Shown piece by piece: positions 48,952 through 61,390 of a DNA stretch of 64,000 bases. Both the position numbers and the translations under genes were made by a program. The notes below the pieces were generated by a model. It saw only the letters and a program-made list of their open reading frames with translations. It did not search any database and had not been told where the DNA came from. The stretch comes from Echiichthys vipera. Taxonomy: Eukaryota > Chordata > Actinopteri > Perciformes > Trachinidae. The stretch covers positions 20,352,694 through 20,416,693 of the forward strand of contig OY829646.1 in NCBI GenBank assembly GCA_963691815.1. The letters are read 5' to 3'. The stretch's first letter is position 1. Every line of letters begins with the position of its first letter.

Positions 48952-49167
48952 GAGTCCATCTGGTTTTTCACACTTTCCATCTGGAGGAGAACCATGACTA
49001 CCTTTCCATTACTGAGGACAGCAATTTCTTGGTTCCAGTAGCTCGACTCACTGGCTCAGTGCTGCCACCAAGTGTCAAAGCAGGCCTCTATGGGAACTTC
49101 AGCGCCCAGCTACGTTTCATATCAGATTTTTCCATGAGCTATGAAGGCTTTAATATCACTTTCTCAG
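48952..49167 (+). CDS. csmd1: CSMD exon 13: CUB-D, second part
   Basis: At 216 nt this is the longest exon here. It completes CUB-D with 'VHLVFHTFHLEENHDYL', 'SITEDSNFLVPVARLTGS', 'GLYGNFSAQLRFISDFS' and 'YEGFNITFS'. The 'FHLE..HDYL.I.ED' motif is the acidic CUB edge. Sequons NFS and NIT are present. The acceptor is cggatttccag and the donor is TCAG|gtaagt, phase 1 on both ends. The open frame extends upstream to about 48861 through intron; the splice acceptor and module alignment set the start. Confidence 0.96.
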
Positions 49168-50150
49168 GTAAGTGAGAGGAACATAAACTGATTTTTTTAA
49201 CATGGATGTAGCTGACAGTAAATCAGTCTAAAATGAAATAGAATAAAATTACCCTGCATTCTTAGCCAGACGTAGGCCTAACTTTTTCAGATCAAGACGG
49301 ACAGACTTAACAGATATCAGAAAAGATTGTCTTATATAGTTGTATTCAGAGAGCAGTAGCTGATGAATGTTCTAATCATATTCAGAGACATTAGATCAGG
49401 GCTGCCCAATCCTGCTCCTGGAGGCCACTGTCCTGCATGTTTTAGGTTTCTCCCTGCTCTTACACACTTGAGTCTAACAATTTTCAAACCTGTGACAAGT
49501 TTCAGCTGCTTGATAACAAGCACATCATTAGATTCAGGTGTGTTGGAGCAGAGAGAAAGAGACAGCAATTAGCCCTATTTGGGACCATCCCACCCACCGT
49601 GTGGGTGAAAAGCCCATTGAAGCTGCTTTTTAGCTGCGGCAGATAACTATGCTTACAATTACCAACCAGTTAGGCCCTGGCCACACGAGAATGCGTTTTC
49701 CAATGACGCACATTTTTAATACCGGTTAGGTCGTTTTCGATAGTCTTCATCCTTTTCTCCTGTAAAAGCAAGAAGTACTGTTTGAAAACAGTTCTGATAA
49801 AGCATAACTTCACCTTATGTTGCTTGTCCAGGTTTTTTAATTTTAACACTGCTGAGGCCTGAAGGGCAGAAAAACCCACCTAGACTTTACAGTTGGTAGT
49901 GGGTCTTGGCAACATAACTACATGTTAGGATTAGGCAAAATAGACTTAGTACAAATAGCTATTGGCTATTAACACCCAGGGGAAAATAGCATCTGCAAGA
50001 CCACATTTTAAAAATGCATTTCATTTAGTTCTATTTACCTTATATTTCTTGGCTGACATAATAACTTTCACAGTAAATGTACATTTCGCACCATTTAACG
50101 ATTTTTATAACAACTCCTAAACAATGTTATCTATGTCTCTGGATGTATAG
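49168..50150 (+). other. intron 13, 983 bp
   Basis: It holds part of a hAT-type small element (49397-49562). Otherwise plain. Confidence 0.88.
49397..49562. mobile_element. truncated hAT-like MITE
   Basis: The start 'cagggctgcccaatcctgct' followed by 'cctggaggccactgtcctgc', and a later 'gattcaggtgtgttggagca', match one half of a common fish non-autonomous element that ends in inverted copies of this start. The complementary right terminus is missing, so the copy is truncated. Recognised from memory. Confidence 0.55.
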
Positions 50151-50339
50151 AATACGACTTAGAGCCATGTGAGGATCCTGGCGTACCGGCCTATAGCAGG
50201 AGGGTGGGATTCAGATTTCGAGTTGGCGACTCACTGGCCTTTACTTGTTTCAATGGCTACCGACTTGAGGGAGACAGCAAGATCACTTGTCTGGGAGGAG
50301 GCAGAAGAATCTGGAGCAACGTACTACCAAGATGCATAG
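50151..50339 (+). CDS. csmd1: CSMD exon 14: Sushi-D, complete
   Basis: One symmetric exon (189 nt, phase 1 to 1) encodes linker 'EYDLE' and a full Sushi module. Cysteines are in 'PCEDPGVPAYSRRVGF', 'LAFTCFNGYRLEGDS', 'ITCLGGGRRIWS' and 'LPRCI'. The 'CLGGGRR.WS' block is a signature I associate with this CSMD position. The acceptor is ggatgtatag and the donor is ATAG|gtaagg. The region between cysteines 3 and 4 is rich in Gly/Arg, as in the mammalian protein. Confidence 0.96.
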
Positions 50340-52086
50340 GTAAGGCAGTAAAGTACACAGACAAATTAACTAACTTATTTCTCAGTGTTATTGTTATTAT
50401 TTCTACTTCAGATTTAAGATACATACATGTAGTTGTCTATTGTGGGCATTGCCCTGTATAATCATTGACCTTTCCTAATAAAACATTGCTTTCTTTATAC
50501 AGTATTATATATGTAGTAACAAGACTTTTGAAAGCATTTCTGCCTTCAATATTTATAGCTTTGGAGGGGGTTATCTTCTTTGCAAGTAACTGTTTGCTTG
50601 TAAAATATAACTCTCACCATATAAGCTTTGAGGTAAAATATCACAATTTTCCTGGTTGTAATTCGCCAGTATTTTATTGCAGACACAAAGGGTTAGGGTA
50701 ATTTACTATTATTTGACTGGTTGACAGTTGGCTTTATTTGCCAGGATTTGGCTGTTAGCAGGTTGTAATTCGCTGGTATTTGATGAGTATCAGTGTTTCC
50801 TTGGATGCTGCCTGTAATTTATGAGAGTCTGACTGGTGGCTGCTGGTAATTTTCAAACCCCAAAAGAGCAGACTGAAAATGCTATAATAGAGTTATCTGT
50901 CAAGAGATCAAGCCTGACTAAGAGGAACAGCAGCTGGCAACGTTCACTGGGTTCATCTCTCCCCATTCCCTTTCTTTCCAAATGTCCCTGTCTTTAGTCT
51001 CTTTTTTCTAACTCCCATCCCTCTGTATTTAGACAGTCCTTGGTTATAATTAGGGCATTAACTGCTGTGTGAAGAGTGTTAATACTGTGTCTTTTGTTAC
51101 TCCCCTTTTCCCTTTTCTAATTTCTCCCTGCATATTTTCAAAAGGCCCATGTCTGTCTTGGTTCATCTGCTTTCTTCTCCTCTTTTCTTCCTCTTCCAGC
51201 TCTCTCTTTATCCCTCTCTTCCTACTCTTCACTATCCTGTATTCTCTTACTCCCTCTCTCTCTATAGTGCTGTCCTCACTTACAAAGGATTTTGTGATTG
51301 CTGGTAGCACTCTTGAATGCTTCTTATCTCCTACCCTAATCTGCTTTTAAAAACTACAGAACATTTAAGAAAATGTTTTGAATTTGTTCAGATTTGAAGA
51401 ACACTGCACCCTTTTTTTCTCAGTAAGTTCCATGTTATTCCACACAGGCTTTTCTCTTGTCTCATTACATATATTTCCTATTTCTCACTTCCAAGTAGTG
51501 GGGGTTCTCCTTAGTGGAAGTTAAAAGCCTGCTTTTCTTCTCTCCTCATTTACATATGACAAAACTATATTTGCACAAAGTACCACTTATCTAAATTCCT
51601 AAACTTTGATAGGCACTGCACCTGCTATATGATTATCTATAACACTCTTTCGAAAGTCTTGTTACTACATATATAATACTGTACAAGCTAATCCAGACTT
51701 GCTTTGATATAATGTTTTTAATATTTTCCTTCTTTTTATTCTTTTGCAGTTTATGTTTAATTGCTTTGCTTTTGGATGTGTTTTGCTGTTTGTCACCCTT
51801 ATGTTTACTGTTCTATTTGAAGCACATTTCAAACAAGTGCTTTAAGCTATGTTATACTGTATGATCGATCATCATAATTTTTGTCATGTATGCTAAGTTG
51901 GTTTGTGTTAATATCCGATATGCGGTTTTCCTTAATCTCTCTTATTTGTGTAGAATTGTGAGTACTCTCCTTTCTTTTTTTACACAATAAGCCAACCCAG
52001 ATATTCTGACTGCTCAAAGATAATTAGGTGGAAATGCTATCACTTTGATCCACACCGTCTCTGCCTCCTTTGCTGTCTTGCTATAG
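50340..52086 (+). other. intron 14, 1.7 kb
   Basis: AT-rich with a pyrimidine-rich stretch near 51100-51270. No repeat body or gene recognised. Confidence 0.88.
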
Positions 52087-52256
52087 CGGAGTGTGGAACC
52101 TCCTCACTAGGACCTGAAGGTGTTCTGCTCTCTCCTAACTTCCCCTCCAACTACGATAACAACCACGAGTGCATCTACCGCATCACTACTGAAAAGGGCA
52201 AAGGAATCAGGCTGAAAGCTGAGAGCTTTTCATTGCAAGAGGGAGACTATCTCAAG
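52087..52256 (+). CDS. csmd1: CSMD exon 15: CUB-E, first part
   Basis: This 170-nt exon starts CUB-E: 'AECGTSSLGPEGVLLSPNF', 'PSNYDNNHECIYRITT', then 'GIRLKAESFSLQEGDYLK'. Two cysteines are present; 'CIY' replaces the usual 'C.W'. It enters in phase 1 and ends on a codon border (CAAG|gtatgt). The acceptor is ttgctatag. A (CA)n array begins about 11 bp after the donor. CUB-E is split just before the 'VYDG' strand, so exons 15 and 16 must be spliced together for a complete fold. Intron 15 is 8.3 kb. Confidence 0.95.
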
Positions 52257-52264
52257 GTATGTAT

Positions 52265-52267
<3 letters not shown>

Positions 52268-52327
<60 letters not shown>

Positions 52328-52334
52328 AACACAC
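52268..52334. repeat. (CA)n array at exon 15 donor
   Basis: A CA array with CAAACAC variants beginning about 11 bp past the exon 15 donor. It could bind hnRNP L in the transcript; function is inference. Confidence 0.97.
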
Positions 52335-52443
52335 TCATGCACATCTGACAAGTCAATCAAGTGGTACAAAATCTATGACTCCATAATTCATTTAGAGATT
52401 CAGAGACACATAAACACACATGCAGGATTATAGTCATAACTAG

Positions 52444-53127
52444 CTGTTTACAAGAAGGGGATGAGCAGACTTTACTTCCTGAGGAAGCTGAGATCCTTCA
52501 ACGTGTGCAGCAAGATGTTGGAGATCTTTTATCGGTCTGTGGTGGCCAGTGTACTTTTCTTTGCTGTGATTTGTTGGGGAAACAGCATTGGAGCCAGCGA
52601 CACCAACAGACTTAACAAACTGATCAGGAAGGCTGGCTCTGTGATTGGATGCAAACAGGACACTCTGGTGGCTGTGGTGGAGAGGAGGACACTGGGAAAA
52701 CTGTTATCCATGATGGATAATCCTCTCCACCCTCTCCAACTCACACTGGTCAGACAGCGGAGCACCTTCTCCAGAAGGCTGCTTCAGCTTCGCTGTCGTA
52801 GCAAAAAATACAGGAAATCTTTCCTGCCACAATCCATCACTGTATATACTAACTAATAATAACTCTCTCACCTCTGCCTGACAGAGAACTCTGGTCTCTC
52901 AACTGTTTTGTTGTATATATTATTATTGTTATAGTATATTTTGCATATTTTGTTGTATGTATTATTATTGTTTTTTGTTTATAGCACACTGTGCACTGTA
53001 TATATACACTATGTATATATTTGATTCTATTTATGTTATGTACAAGGGTTTATTTGCTGACCCACTACTGCTGTTACAAAATAATTTTCCAGTCTGGGTA
53101 ATTCTATTCTATTCTATTCTATTCTAT
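52444..53127 (+). mobile_element. LINE 3' end with TTCTA tail
   Basis: The plus-strand frame at 52461-52856 reads 'SRLYFLRKLRSFNVCSKM', 'FYRSVVASVLFFAVICWG', 'LNKLIRKAGSVIG' and ends 'YRKSFLPQSITVYTN'. It is the C-terminal end of a fish LINE polymerase that I recognise from its 'LYFLRRLRSFNVC...CWG' run. The 3' flank reaches 'ccagtctgggtaattctattc' and a (TTCTA)n array at 53101-53127, a typical simple-repeat tail. The element is 5'-truncated and lacks its RT core. It is in sense orientation with the host gene, about 190 bp after exon 15. Confidence 0.82.
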
Positions 53128-53967
53128 AATCAAAAGCTGTCTGTATGCAAAGTTGCATGCTTTGACACATATATGCTTAAACAGATGATTACGTGTTTGG
53201 CTTATTTCAAATTATGGTTGAAAAGAAAACAATAATTGAGCCGCGGATGCTGACATAATCATGAACTCAGTAACATAATGTGCTGGAAAAAATGTATTGT
53301 TTGTTGTGGTGACCAGACACTTAGACCTAGTATATGATCAGGGAAGTGCTCAGGATTTCAGGATTTGTATTACATGCCCTCTGTTTTTCACAGTAAATAA
53401 GTATCCATCTTGGCTTCAAATGACAATATACTGATGTATTTTAATCTAAATTGAATTGTAACACATACATACTATTAACTATTTACTATTTTTGAAGCAG
53501 GTATAAACATATAGCAGTATTTGTTAATATTGTCAATAATGTAAGACATACCAGAATGTTCAACCCCGACTCGACTTGTGTGTGTAGTTTCAATTATTGT
53601 GTGCCACTTTTTTGTATAAGCAAGGTGTGACCTAGCTGTTAGATGTGTTAAACATTGCTGTAAGAAGCAGTAACATCCCTGCAGGGGTTTAGTACCCATG
53701 TTCTCTATTAGTGCTGATGGTGCTCCTGCTGCAGTGGACATCCACGGCTGAATGGATACTTCAGAAACAAAGAGATCCATTCGGCCTCTGTTAACCCTCT
53801 AAGGGCGCACTCACACTTTGCCTCGTGCTTTAAGGTACTTAAAGGGGCACGGTACGGATGGACAGTGTGAGTACACCCCTGGAAAACCCCCTACAGTGTA
53901 TTGATGATGTATTTGAAAGCTTACTTTGGTTTTAATACACTTTATTGATTTGGTTTTTATGACAACA

Positions 53968-54089
<122 letters not shown>

Positions 54090-56583
54090 TAAAACAACAA
54101 ATTAGAAGAACAAAGGGAAAAAAACACCACACAGTTTTATTGGTTGAAATATGGTAACACTAAGTTAAAAAAAACTAATAAATAGCAAATAAATCTATAT
54201 TGTTTGATAAATAAATAAAATATGTTTAGTTGAGTTGTTATAAACTTTAATGTGCATATTTGTACATATTTTAATACAAGGAAGGTGTTCCCAAGGCTGA
54301 TAATTCCTCATAAATCCTCTCTCATTGCCCACTTCAGTGTCAGTTAGGAGCAGCTGTATGAGCTGTTTTGCAGTCCTGACGCTGTCTTAAAGACAGAGTC
54401 TAAAACAGTTTCCATTCACAATGTCTCTTAGCTGTATTAGGCCTGAGGCATGGTAAAGCCAGTATGTGGTTAAAGTGTTTTATCAGTATTAGGCCTAGAG
54501 CATTGACTGAGCCTGTCTTTGGTTAGATTGTATTAGAGGGGTTCTCTCTGTTTCTATTTCACCGAGGCATAACACCGTTGTACAGGGGGGGAGATGTTTC
54601 TAGTTATTTAGGTATTAAAGAGAACTCCCCCTAAAGGAAAGTGAAATCAAGATGGTTAACAGACATAAACATATTTAAGTATTACTTATACAGTATATTT
54701 CATTGCAGCCTGAATCCTGAAAAGGCATGAAGAGAGGCAGATCCAGTCTCCTGAAGTTTTCTTCCCCTTAGTTTTCCAACATGCCTTGCCTCCCACTATG
54801 TCATTGTCTCTATAATTCAACAAAAGGAGTGGAGAACAGAGGAAGGCATTTGCTCTTTTTCAAATTATGATTGTGTTCTTCACAAGGCATTTGACATAGT
54901 ATTTACTGTAATAAACGATTCCTTATCAGAAAATAACAGGAACAGAGGAACAGAATACAGAGAATGACTAGAGATCACAAAAGTTAATGAGGACGCACTG
55001 GATGCTAACATAGCAATCAAAAAGTAATGGGAGGTCCCAAGACTATTTGCAAGAATGACAGGTTACGTTCAACATAGGGCACACAACAATATTAGATGTT
55101 TGACTTCAGTTTGGCTTCAAATTATTGATAACAAATAACTGTTTAATTAGATGAAAAGGAAGTGTTTCTTCTCCACGTACAAAGAGAGGAGGGGTCATGA
55201 TGATGTGCATACAGTACAGAATCTTCCTATAGTAAAACAACAATATTTGACCAGTTAGATATGATCATTTCATTTAAATATTTTCTTAATGAGGACATTA
55301 AACATTTATCAACATTACAGTAATAGATCAGAAATATCCACATTCAGTATAGACCCTTTCAACGTCTATAATGAAACAACCCAAGCTCTATAGACCCTTT
55401 CAACGGAATTCGGTTGCCAGGCAACAGCCGTGTTACTTGTTAACTTCCTGTCAGCTGTTGTCATTCACATTCACTGAAACAGGAAATGAATTAGGACTGA
55501 TTTGGAATGTTTATGTTTAAATCTTTGAAAAGGTTTATATGTAACCAGGCAAGCAAGCAACACAATGCAACCAAACACAGCCAAGTGATATTGATTATAG
55601 TCATTTTTTGACATATGCAACCATGCACAGCAGCAATAAACGATGAGACATAAAATAAAAATGCAGTAGTCATGATGGAGATGTTGATAAAATGTTAAAG
55701 GATGCAGTACAGGTTAGTAAAATGACCAATGACAAGACACAACAAACACAAGCCACAACACATGCAGCACAGAGTTGTAAGACACAACTTTAGAAGAGCA
55801 TACCAAATTGTTAAAGTACAAGTAAATATTTCATACACATAGACATGTTAGCAGCAGGTAACCAAATAATAATAACAACAATAATAACTTAATTACCATT
55901 TGTTCACAAGTCTTCAAAAGCCAGGCTTTGAGACTTGTCTAAGGGTATGGTAGATGGTGCAGTTTCTTTTTTCAATTACTTTATTTCCCTCTCAGAACAA
56001 ACAAAAATCGGATCTATTCTTTGAAATTTTCTGTTTAATAAGATTATTAGGTGCTGGAGAAACCTTAAAAAGTATTTTTTTTTTATATAGTTTATTTTGA
56101 TTGCTTTGTCAACTCAAAATCCACATTTTCAAAACTGTTAACGCAAACGCCTAAACAGTGGCACCAATGGTCAAAATGACTAATTTTGCCTGCAAAAGGC
56201 TCTAACTCCGCCAAAACATTTAAAATATGGACCAAAAGCAAATTTTGCCCTCAAACAACACAACTTGCACACAAGTGCATAAGCGCTTCCAATCAGTCAT
56301 TAGACAAGGGGCATCAAAATTCCGCTCTCAATGTGAATCAGTGCTGCATTACTGGTCAGCAGCTTACATATCAGTGCCAATTTGCTTTATTGCAAAAAAA
56401 ATAGATCCAGAATCATATACAATGATTCTTCCAATTTTATTGAATGCAGTATTCATTCTTTTTTTGAGATTGTGGCTAAGAAATGAAATATTCCAAGAGA
56501 AACCACATATATAGTATGAAAGAAAAAATTGAGTAAAATCCATCACTGTGTAAGACAAAAAAACTGTAAGAAAAAAATCTCTT

Positions 56584-56820
56584 CTAGTCAATTCTCTCTT
56601 GAAGAATAGGCCTCATGGCCTCATCTACATCACACTCAATATTTTCTCTTGCGATGCACCAACGGAAAAATCTTCTTGCATGCCTGATCCAGCCTTGGCA
56701 TGCCTCTGCATCTATATCTTGGGCATACTGATTGCAAGTTGAAAAGTTGTGTGAAGCAATGTCAAACAGGTGCTTCAGTGGTTGAATACTGGTCAAGAAG
56801 TGTCTAAGAGATGGGAACAT
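56584..56820 (-). pseudogene. DDE transposase C-terminal remnant (Tc1/mariner-like)
   Basis: A 78-codon minus-strand frame contains 'EACQGWIRHARRFFRWC' and 'ARENIECDVDEAMRP'. This closely resembles the C-terminus of fish DDE_3-type transposases related to Tc1/mariner that I recall. Upstream catalytic regions are not readable in the adjoining sequence. A 10-bp perfect inverted pair (56880-56889 and 56902-56911, ctgcgttaac / gttaacgcag) lies just beyond. I could not fix element ends. The superfamily call is moderate. Confidence 0.55.
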
Positions 56821-57806
56821 ATATTTTCTGTTTGGTTACCACAGCTAAAGCAATGGAGTTTGGACTGCTTGAATGACATCTGCGTTAACTGATTTGCAAA
56901 AGTTAACGCAGAGGTGTGTCAAAACAATGACAATGGGTCAACTCATTTGCAAGAGGTGTCTTTTGCTCTGTTGAGAGAGTGATGATGAAGACTGAGAGGT
57001 TACCAGTTTCTTCAACTAGGTCAAAGCAATAAAAAAAAACTGCAACTATCAAACAGGTTTCCAAATTCTTTACAAGTATCAAAATGCTCAATCCATAGAA
57101 AATGCACACAGCACTTGTGATGTCACTACTATAAAATATACTGTAAGCAGAAAGAGCCCCTAAAGAGCTTTTACAGTCATTCCTCGACAGTATGAAAATA
57201 AGTGTGTTTTTTGAACATAAAAGATGTAATCCATGACATTTGAGATACATTTGTCTAGCAACCTACAAGTGAACGCAGCATAACCATTGATTCAGGCAGA
57301 AAGCTGAGAAAGTGAGAAAGTGAGAAAGTTACGAGTTTGACTGGCAGACCAACCACTGTCACTAACATGGCAGTGTATATCTAGCAAGGGAATGTCGCCA
57401 CAGACACAGCTATTGTAATACTCGTAAAAATGGGAAAGTAGAAGCACTTTCAGTAGTGGGACATATGATCAGCCACCATTGTTTTAACTTACTCTTTGAC
57501 AGATAGTAACTTAACAGACAATTAACTAAAGGAAAATCTTACGGAGTACATCTTTAAAGCATGTAAACATGTTCTAGGAGAATCTCAAATACAAGTGTAA
57601 ACCTGAAAACGTCCCCTTTAGTACATCTATTGATAATTTGCAAACATTGTTGGTTGTTAGTAAGAATAGCTAAATTATCTTGTAATTATTATTAACATGT
57701 CTGTAAATTATAATTTCCCCAAAGAATTAGCAGAAAGCATAGTGCATCTACTTAATTGTTTTTATTTCAAACTCCAGCTATACAAAAACCATGTTTAACA
57801 ACAACA

Positions 57807-57819
57807 GAAATATAAAACA

Positions 57820-57855
<36 letters not shown>

Positions 57856-57882
57856 TTATTTCAATTATAGAAATATAAAACA

Positions 57883-57915
<33 letters not shown>
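57807..57915. repeat. tandem duplication with (TA)n arrays
   Basis: The 14-mer gaaatataaaacag occurs at 57807-57820 and 57870-57883, each followed by a (TA)n run. This gives a 63-bp tandem period. Confidence 0.9.
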
Positions 57916-57920
<5 letters not shown>

Positions 57921-60517
57921 TACAATGGTAATGTACTGTATATGCAGATCAAAAGTACTGTAATAACGTGCAAAGTACCGTACAAATGTGCAAAGAACAC
58001 ATTCATGTTGGTGTTTTTTGTGTTTATGTCTCTGTTCTTCTTCACTTAAAGCAGACACACTGTGCGGCTGAAATGTTTTTTTCTTGCGTACGTGTCTGCA
58101 AGATTTAATCAATTTTTTTTTTAAAAGAAAGCAAAGTGCAAACTAAAATCAACTGAAAGTAAAGCCACAAAGTGCCACTTAGGCTAACAATTAGCATGCC
58201 ACTCCCCAAGCTGACGGCATTGGAACTAATGCCTGTTTGACACTTCCAGCAATATTTTAGCTTAAATCTCCTGTAACATATGAACCAGCTTATTACAATT
58301 CCTTTCGCTACATGCTATGTATTTGGCCATTTGTTAAAGAAAGATCTACCCAAGCTCAATATACCTAAAAAGTCCTCTAATAAAGTGTTTGACCAAATTT
58401 ACTCAGATCTACTCCAGCCCTGATAATATAAGAGAAGGTGAGAAGGAAAAAAAGTAGGTATGGAAATAGAGGTGGTAGGAGAGCAAACGAGAAATGGAGA
58501 GAGTCAGACAGACCAAGAGGGGAGGGGTGGCAGATAGTGACATGATGATTTATGAGCCGCAGGGCTTTTCATTAACCATACTGAGTTTTAGCAAAACAAG
58601 AGAGAGGAGGAGAGAAAGATAGAAAGAAAGCAAGAGAGAAACAGAAAGCAAGAAAGAGAGACAGACAAGATCACAAGATGCAAAATTGGGGGACACTGAC
58701 AAATAGAACTAGAGGGAAGAACACAGAAGGAAATGTAAGTTTATGGGAGTAATGCTACAGATACTGTGATAACTACTCTACTATTTAATTTAATTTATGA
58801 ACATATTGTAGCTTCACTTAAAGGTGTCTCCTCTGACTGGCAGTACTTGTAGAGATAGAACAGTACATTGCCTCAGCCCTTTCTCTTTGGCATGTCTGCC
58901 ACCTGCAGACCTGTCACCACCAATATGTGGAAATGTCCCAGGCTGCCAAATATAAGCCTGAGTAGTTCACATTTATATCCCAGCTGTGAGATAGTATTAT
59001 GAGATACTTCACAGTCCTAATTCTCTCCTTCAAACTGCAGTAAAAAATAGACTGCTCTTCCTAAACTACTACTCCTCTGCTGTCCACATTAGCTGCATTC
59101 AGAGATTTTTGACCACTAGAATGCAGAAAGTAGATGCCAGAAAAAATGTTTGACCATCATCCACATGCTGATTGTTGTACAATCCACTATTCTGCTTTCC
59201 ATCTGTGTGCTCAGTGTGTTGCAAACAATCTTTCTGGCAACCATTACTCCACTCTCCATATCGACTCATTTGATGTAAATGTCTTCCAGCTGTTTTGTGT
59301 CTTGTTTGTGCTGCCACTGTGAGTGTACAGTCACAGGTTGATGATCATAATGCAAACGACGATAACCAAAATTGTTGTGGAGACCAAAAAGAAAGATTGA
59401 ATGTTACATGTTAATCTTCATCAGTCTAATAATTTTAGCAAACTGAAAGAAGATAATGCTTGAAGGGAATATCAACTAAGTCCTGCAATATTAATCCAGT
59501 CCAGTGGTGATGTTGTAAATAAAATGTATCCTGTCTTCACTCTCCTAGTATTTTCTCCTCCTCTAACATATATGACAGCATTTTAAACCAAGTCACACAC
59601 ACAGAGACATTCTGTTTTTAACAGTGGAGAACATGCATATTGAGATGTGTAGTTTTTACTGGTGATTAGGAGGAAACACTATATGCCTTGTTAATGGTTT
59701 CTTCTCTGTCAAATTGGATTTACTTTATTAGCATCATTTTCAAAAATGAAAACAAAAATTTGGAACACTTGTTACGGCTGGTGACAAACTCATCTGTGAA
59801 TAAGCTACTTTTTATTTTTCATTTAAAGCTGCAATACCCCCTCTGCCAATGCACAAATTAAAGTGATACTTGAATCTACTGCTTCCCACAGGTGCTTTAC
59901 AAGCACTAAACTGCAAAATTCTAAGTAGGTTTGCTACAGTTTTTTCCACCACTTTTAATTGTCGCAAAAACAACATTTTAAATTAAGTTACCCATTTATT
60001 TACCCACCACGAAACTCTTTAATGTTTTGTTTCATTTTTCCCTGCAATTGTTGATGGTTTAACATAAAACAAAAGTTGGGCTTCAACAGTTTTTGAGACT
60101 GTAATAAAGCTTCTTAACAACTCACTTGTGACCTCAGCAACTTTCAAGTGATAGTTTAGGTTCTGTGGTGCTTCAAAAGGACCATGCTAATGCAAAGCTT
60201 AGAAAAATGTCTATTTCCTGAGGCACAGTGAGTTTTTTGTTGCCTCACTTGTATTGTACGGTATGACTCACTACGTGTTGCAGAGGAGAGGGACAGGCAA
60301 TACAGCAAGTGCCCTGCAAGGTTGGTTTCAGGACTGACCACATTTTGTGGCGTCCTTTATTTCCAGACCGGGTCAGAAATGCACTGTTCACCCATGTTTT
60401 GTCACATTCTCGTGACTTAAATTACTTAAAATAACAACACATAAACATGCACAAACACTTTTAAATCATATTTTTTATTCCTGATCTGTGGTCCTGTTCC
60501 TGTTCTTTGATTGACAG

Positions 60518-60674
60518 GTCTATGATGGAGAGAATACTACATCACGTCTCCTTGGTAACTTTACACATGATGCCATGATGGGTCCTGTCATCAATAGTAC
60601 GTCCAATCGCCTGTGGCTGGAGTTCAACAGTAACGCCTCTGGAACCAATCAGGGCTTCCGCCTCACATACACAA
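60518..60674 (+). CDS. csmd1: CSMD exon 16: CUB-E, second part
   Basis: This 157-nt exon (phase 0 to 1) finishes CUB-E: 'VYDGENTTSRLLGNFTHD', 'INSTSNRLWLEFNSNASG' and 'NQGFRLTYT'. It is the last exon in the window. Four N-glycosylation sequons (NTT, NFT, NST, NAS) fall in about 40 residues. The acceptor is gattgacag and the donor is ACAA|gtaagt. 'STSN.LWLEFN.N' and the 'LTYT' ending are closest to CSMD1 in my recollection, against different residues in CSMD2. The split Thr/Ser codon continues into a Sushi exon that must lie beyond 64000. Confidence 0.95.
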
Positions 60675-60882
60675 GTAAGTTGTTTCAGAAAGTTTAACTT
60701 AGGGCATGTGTCCATATGGTGTATTTTCTTATTTTTTGCTCTTTGTCTTTGTTTTTATGGCAACAACATTAACATTAGCTAGGTAGATAGGTTAAGGCCA
60801 CATTAACAGAGGGTTGACTACAACTAACAAGTTTATAACACATATGCTGATAAAAGCACTACACTCACCAGGGACCTACAGT

Positions 60883-61390
60883 CAGTGCATTTAAATGCAG
60901 TTTAAAACCTGCTTATAATCGAGTTAAGGGCATACTAATTGAACCGGTTAACAGACAAAGAGAACTGCTTACGTAACTGGAGTTCTCTGGCATGTAAACG
61001 GTTTACCCAGATTATTATTAGGTTTCCCGTCTGTGCGTGTGCACTTTTGACCCGGAAATAGAATATACCAAGAAGCAACGGCGCCAAAAAAAATGTGAAA
61101 AGAAAATAACAACAATAGAGCATTACCTTAAAACCGAGGTAGGATTTCGCCATGGCAAGTAACATCCCTACCAAGAAGACCCGTTTCTGTCGTAATTCTG
61201 TCCAAAAGTCGACCTTGTGATTTTGACAAAGGGGAACTGGGAAAAAAAAGCTGTATTCCAAGCAACCTACTGTATCGGAGGTCGAGTTTCTCCCAACATT
61301 TTCCCATTCAACCCCCTCTCATGTATATGTGGGGAACTTCAATAATGTCATTATTACTTACTTATTACTGATGTGCATGTAAACGCACTG
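60883..61390. mobile_element. TIR element (MITE), 508 bp
   Basis: The left end CAGTGCATTTAAATGCAG and the complement of the right end, CAGTGCGTTTACATGCAC, match at 15 of 18 positions. AGT flanks both sides (60880-60882 and 61391-61393), consistent with a 3-bp target duplication. There is no transposase remnant, so it is non-autonomous. The superfamily is uncertain; a 3-bp duplication would fit Harbinger relatives. Confidence 0.6.

Noticed and set aside
56903..57250. 115-codon minus-strand frame considered as the upstream part of the transposase at 56584
   Set aside because: The residues do not match transposase blocks and no frame connects the two.
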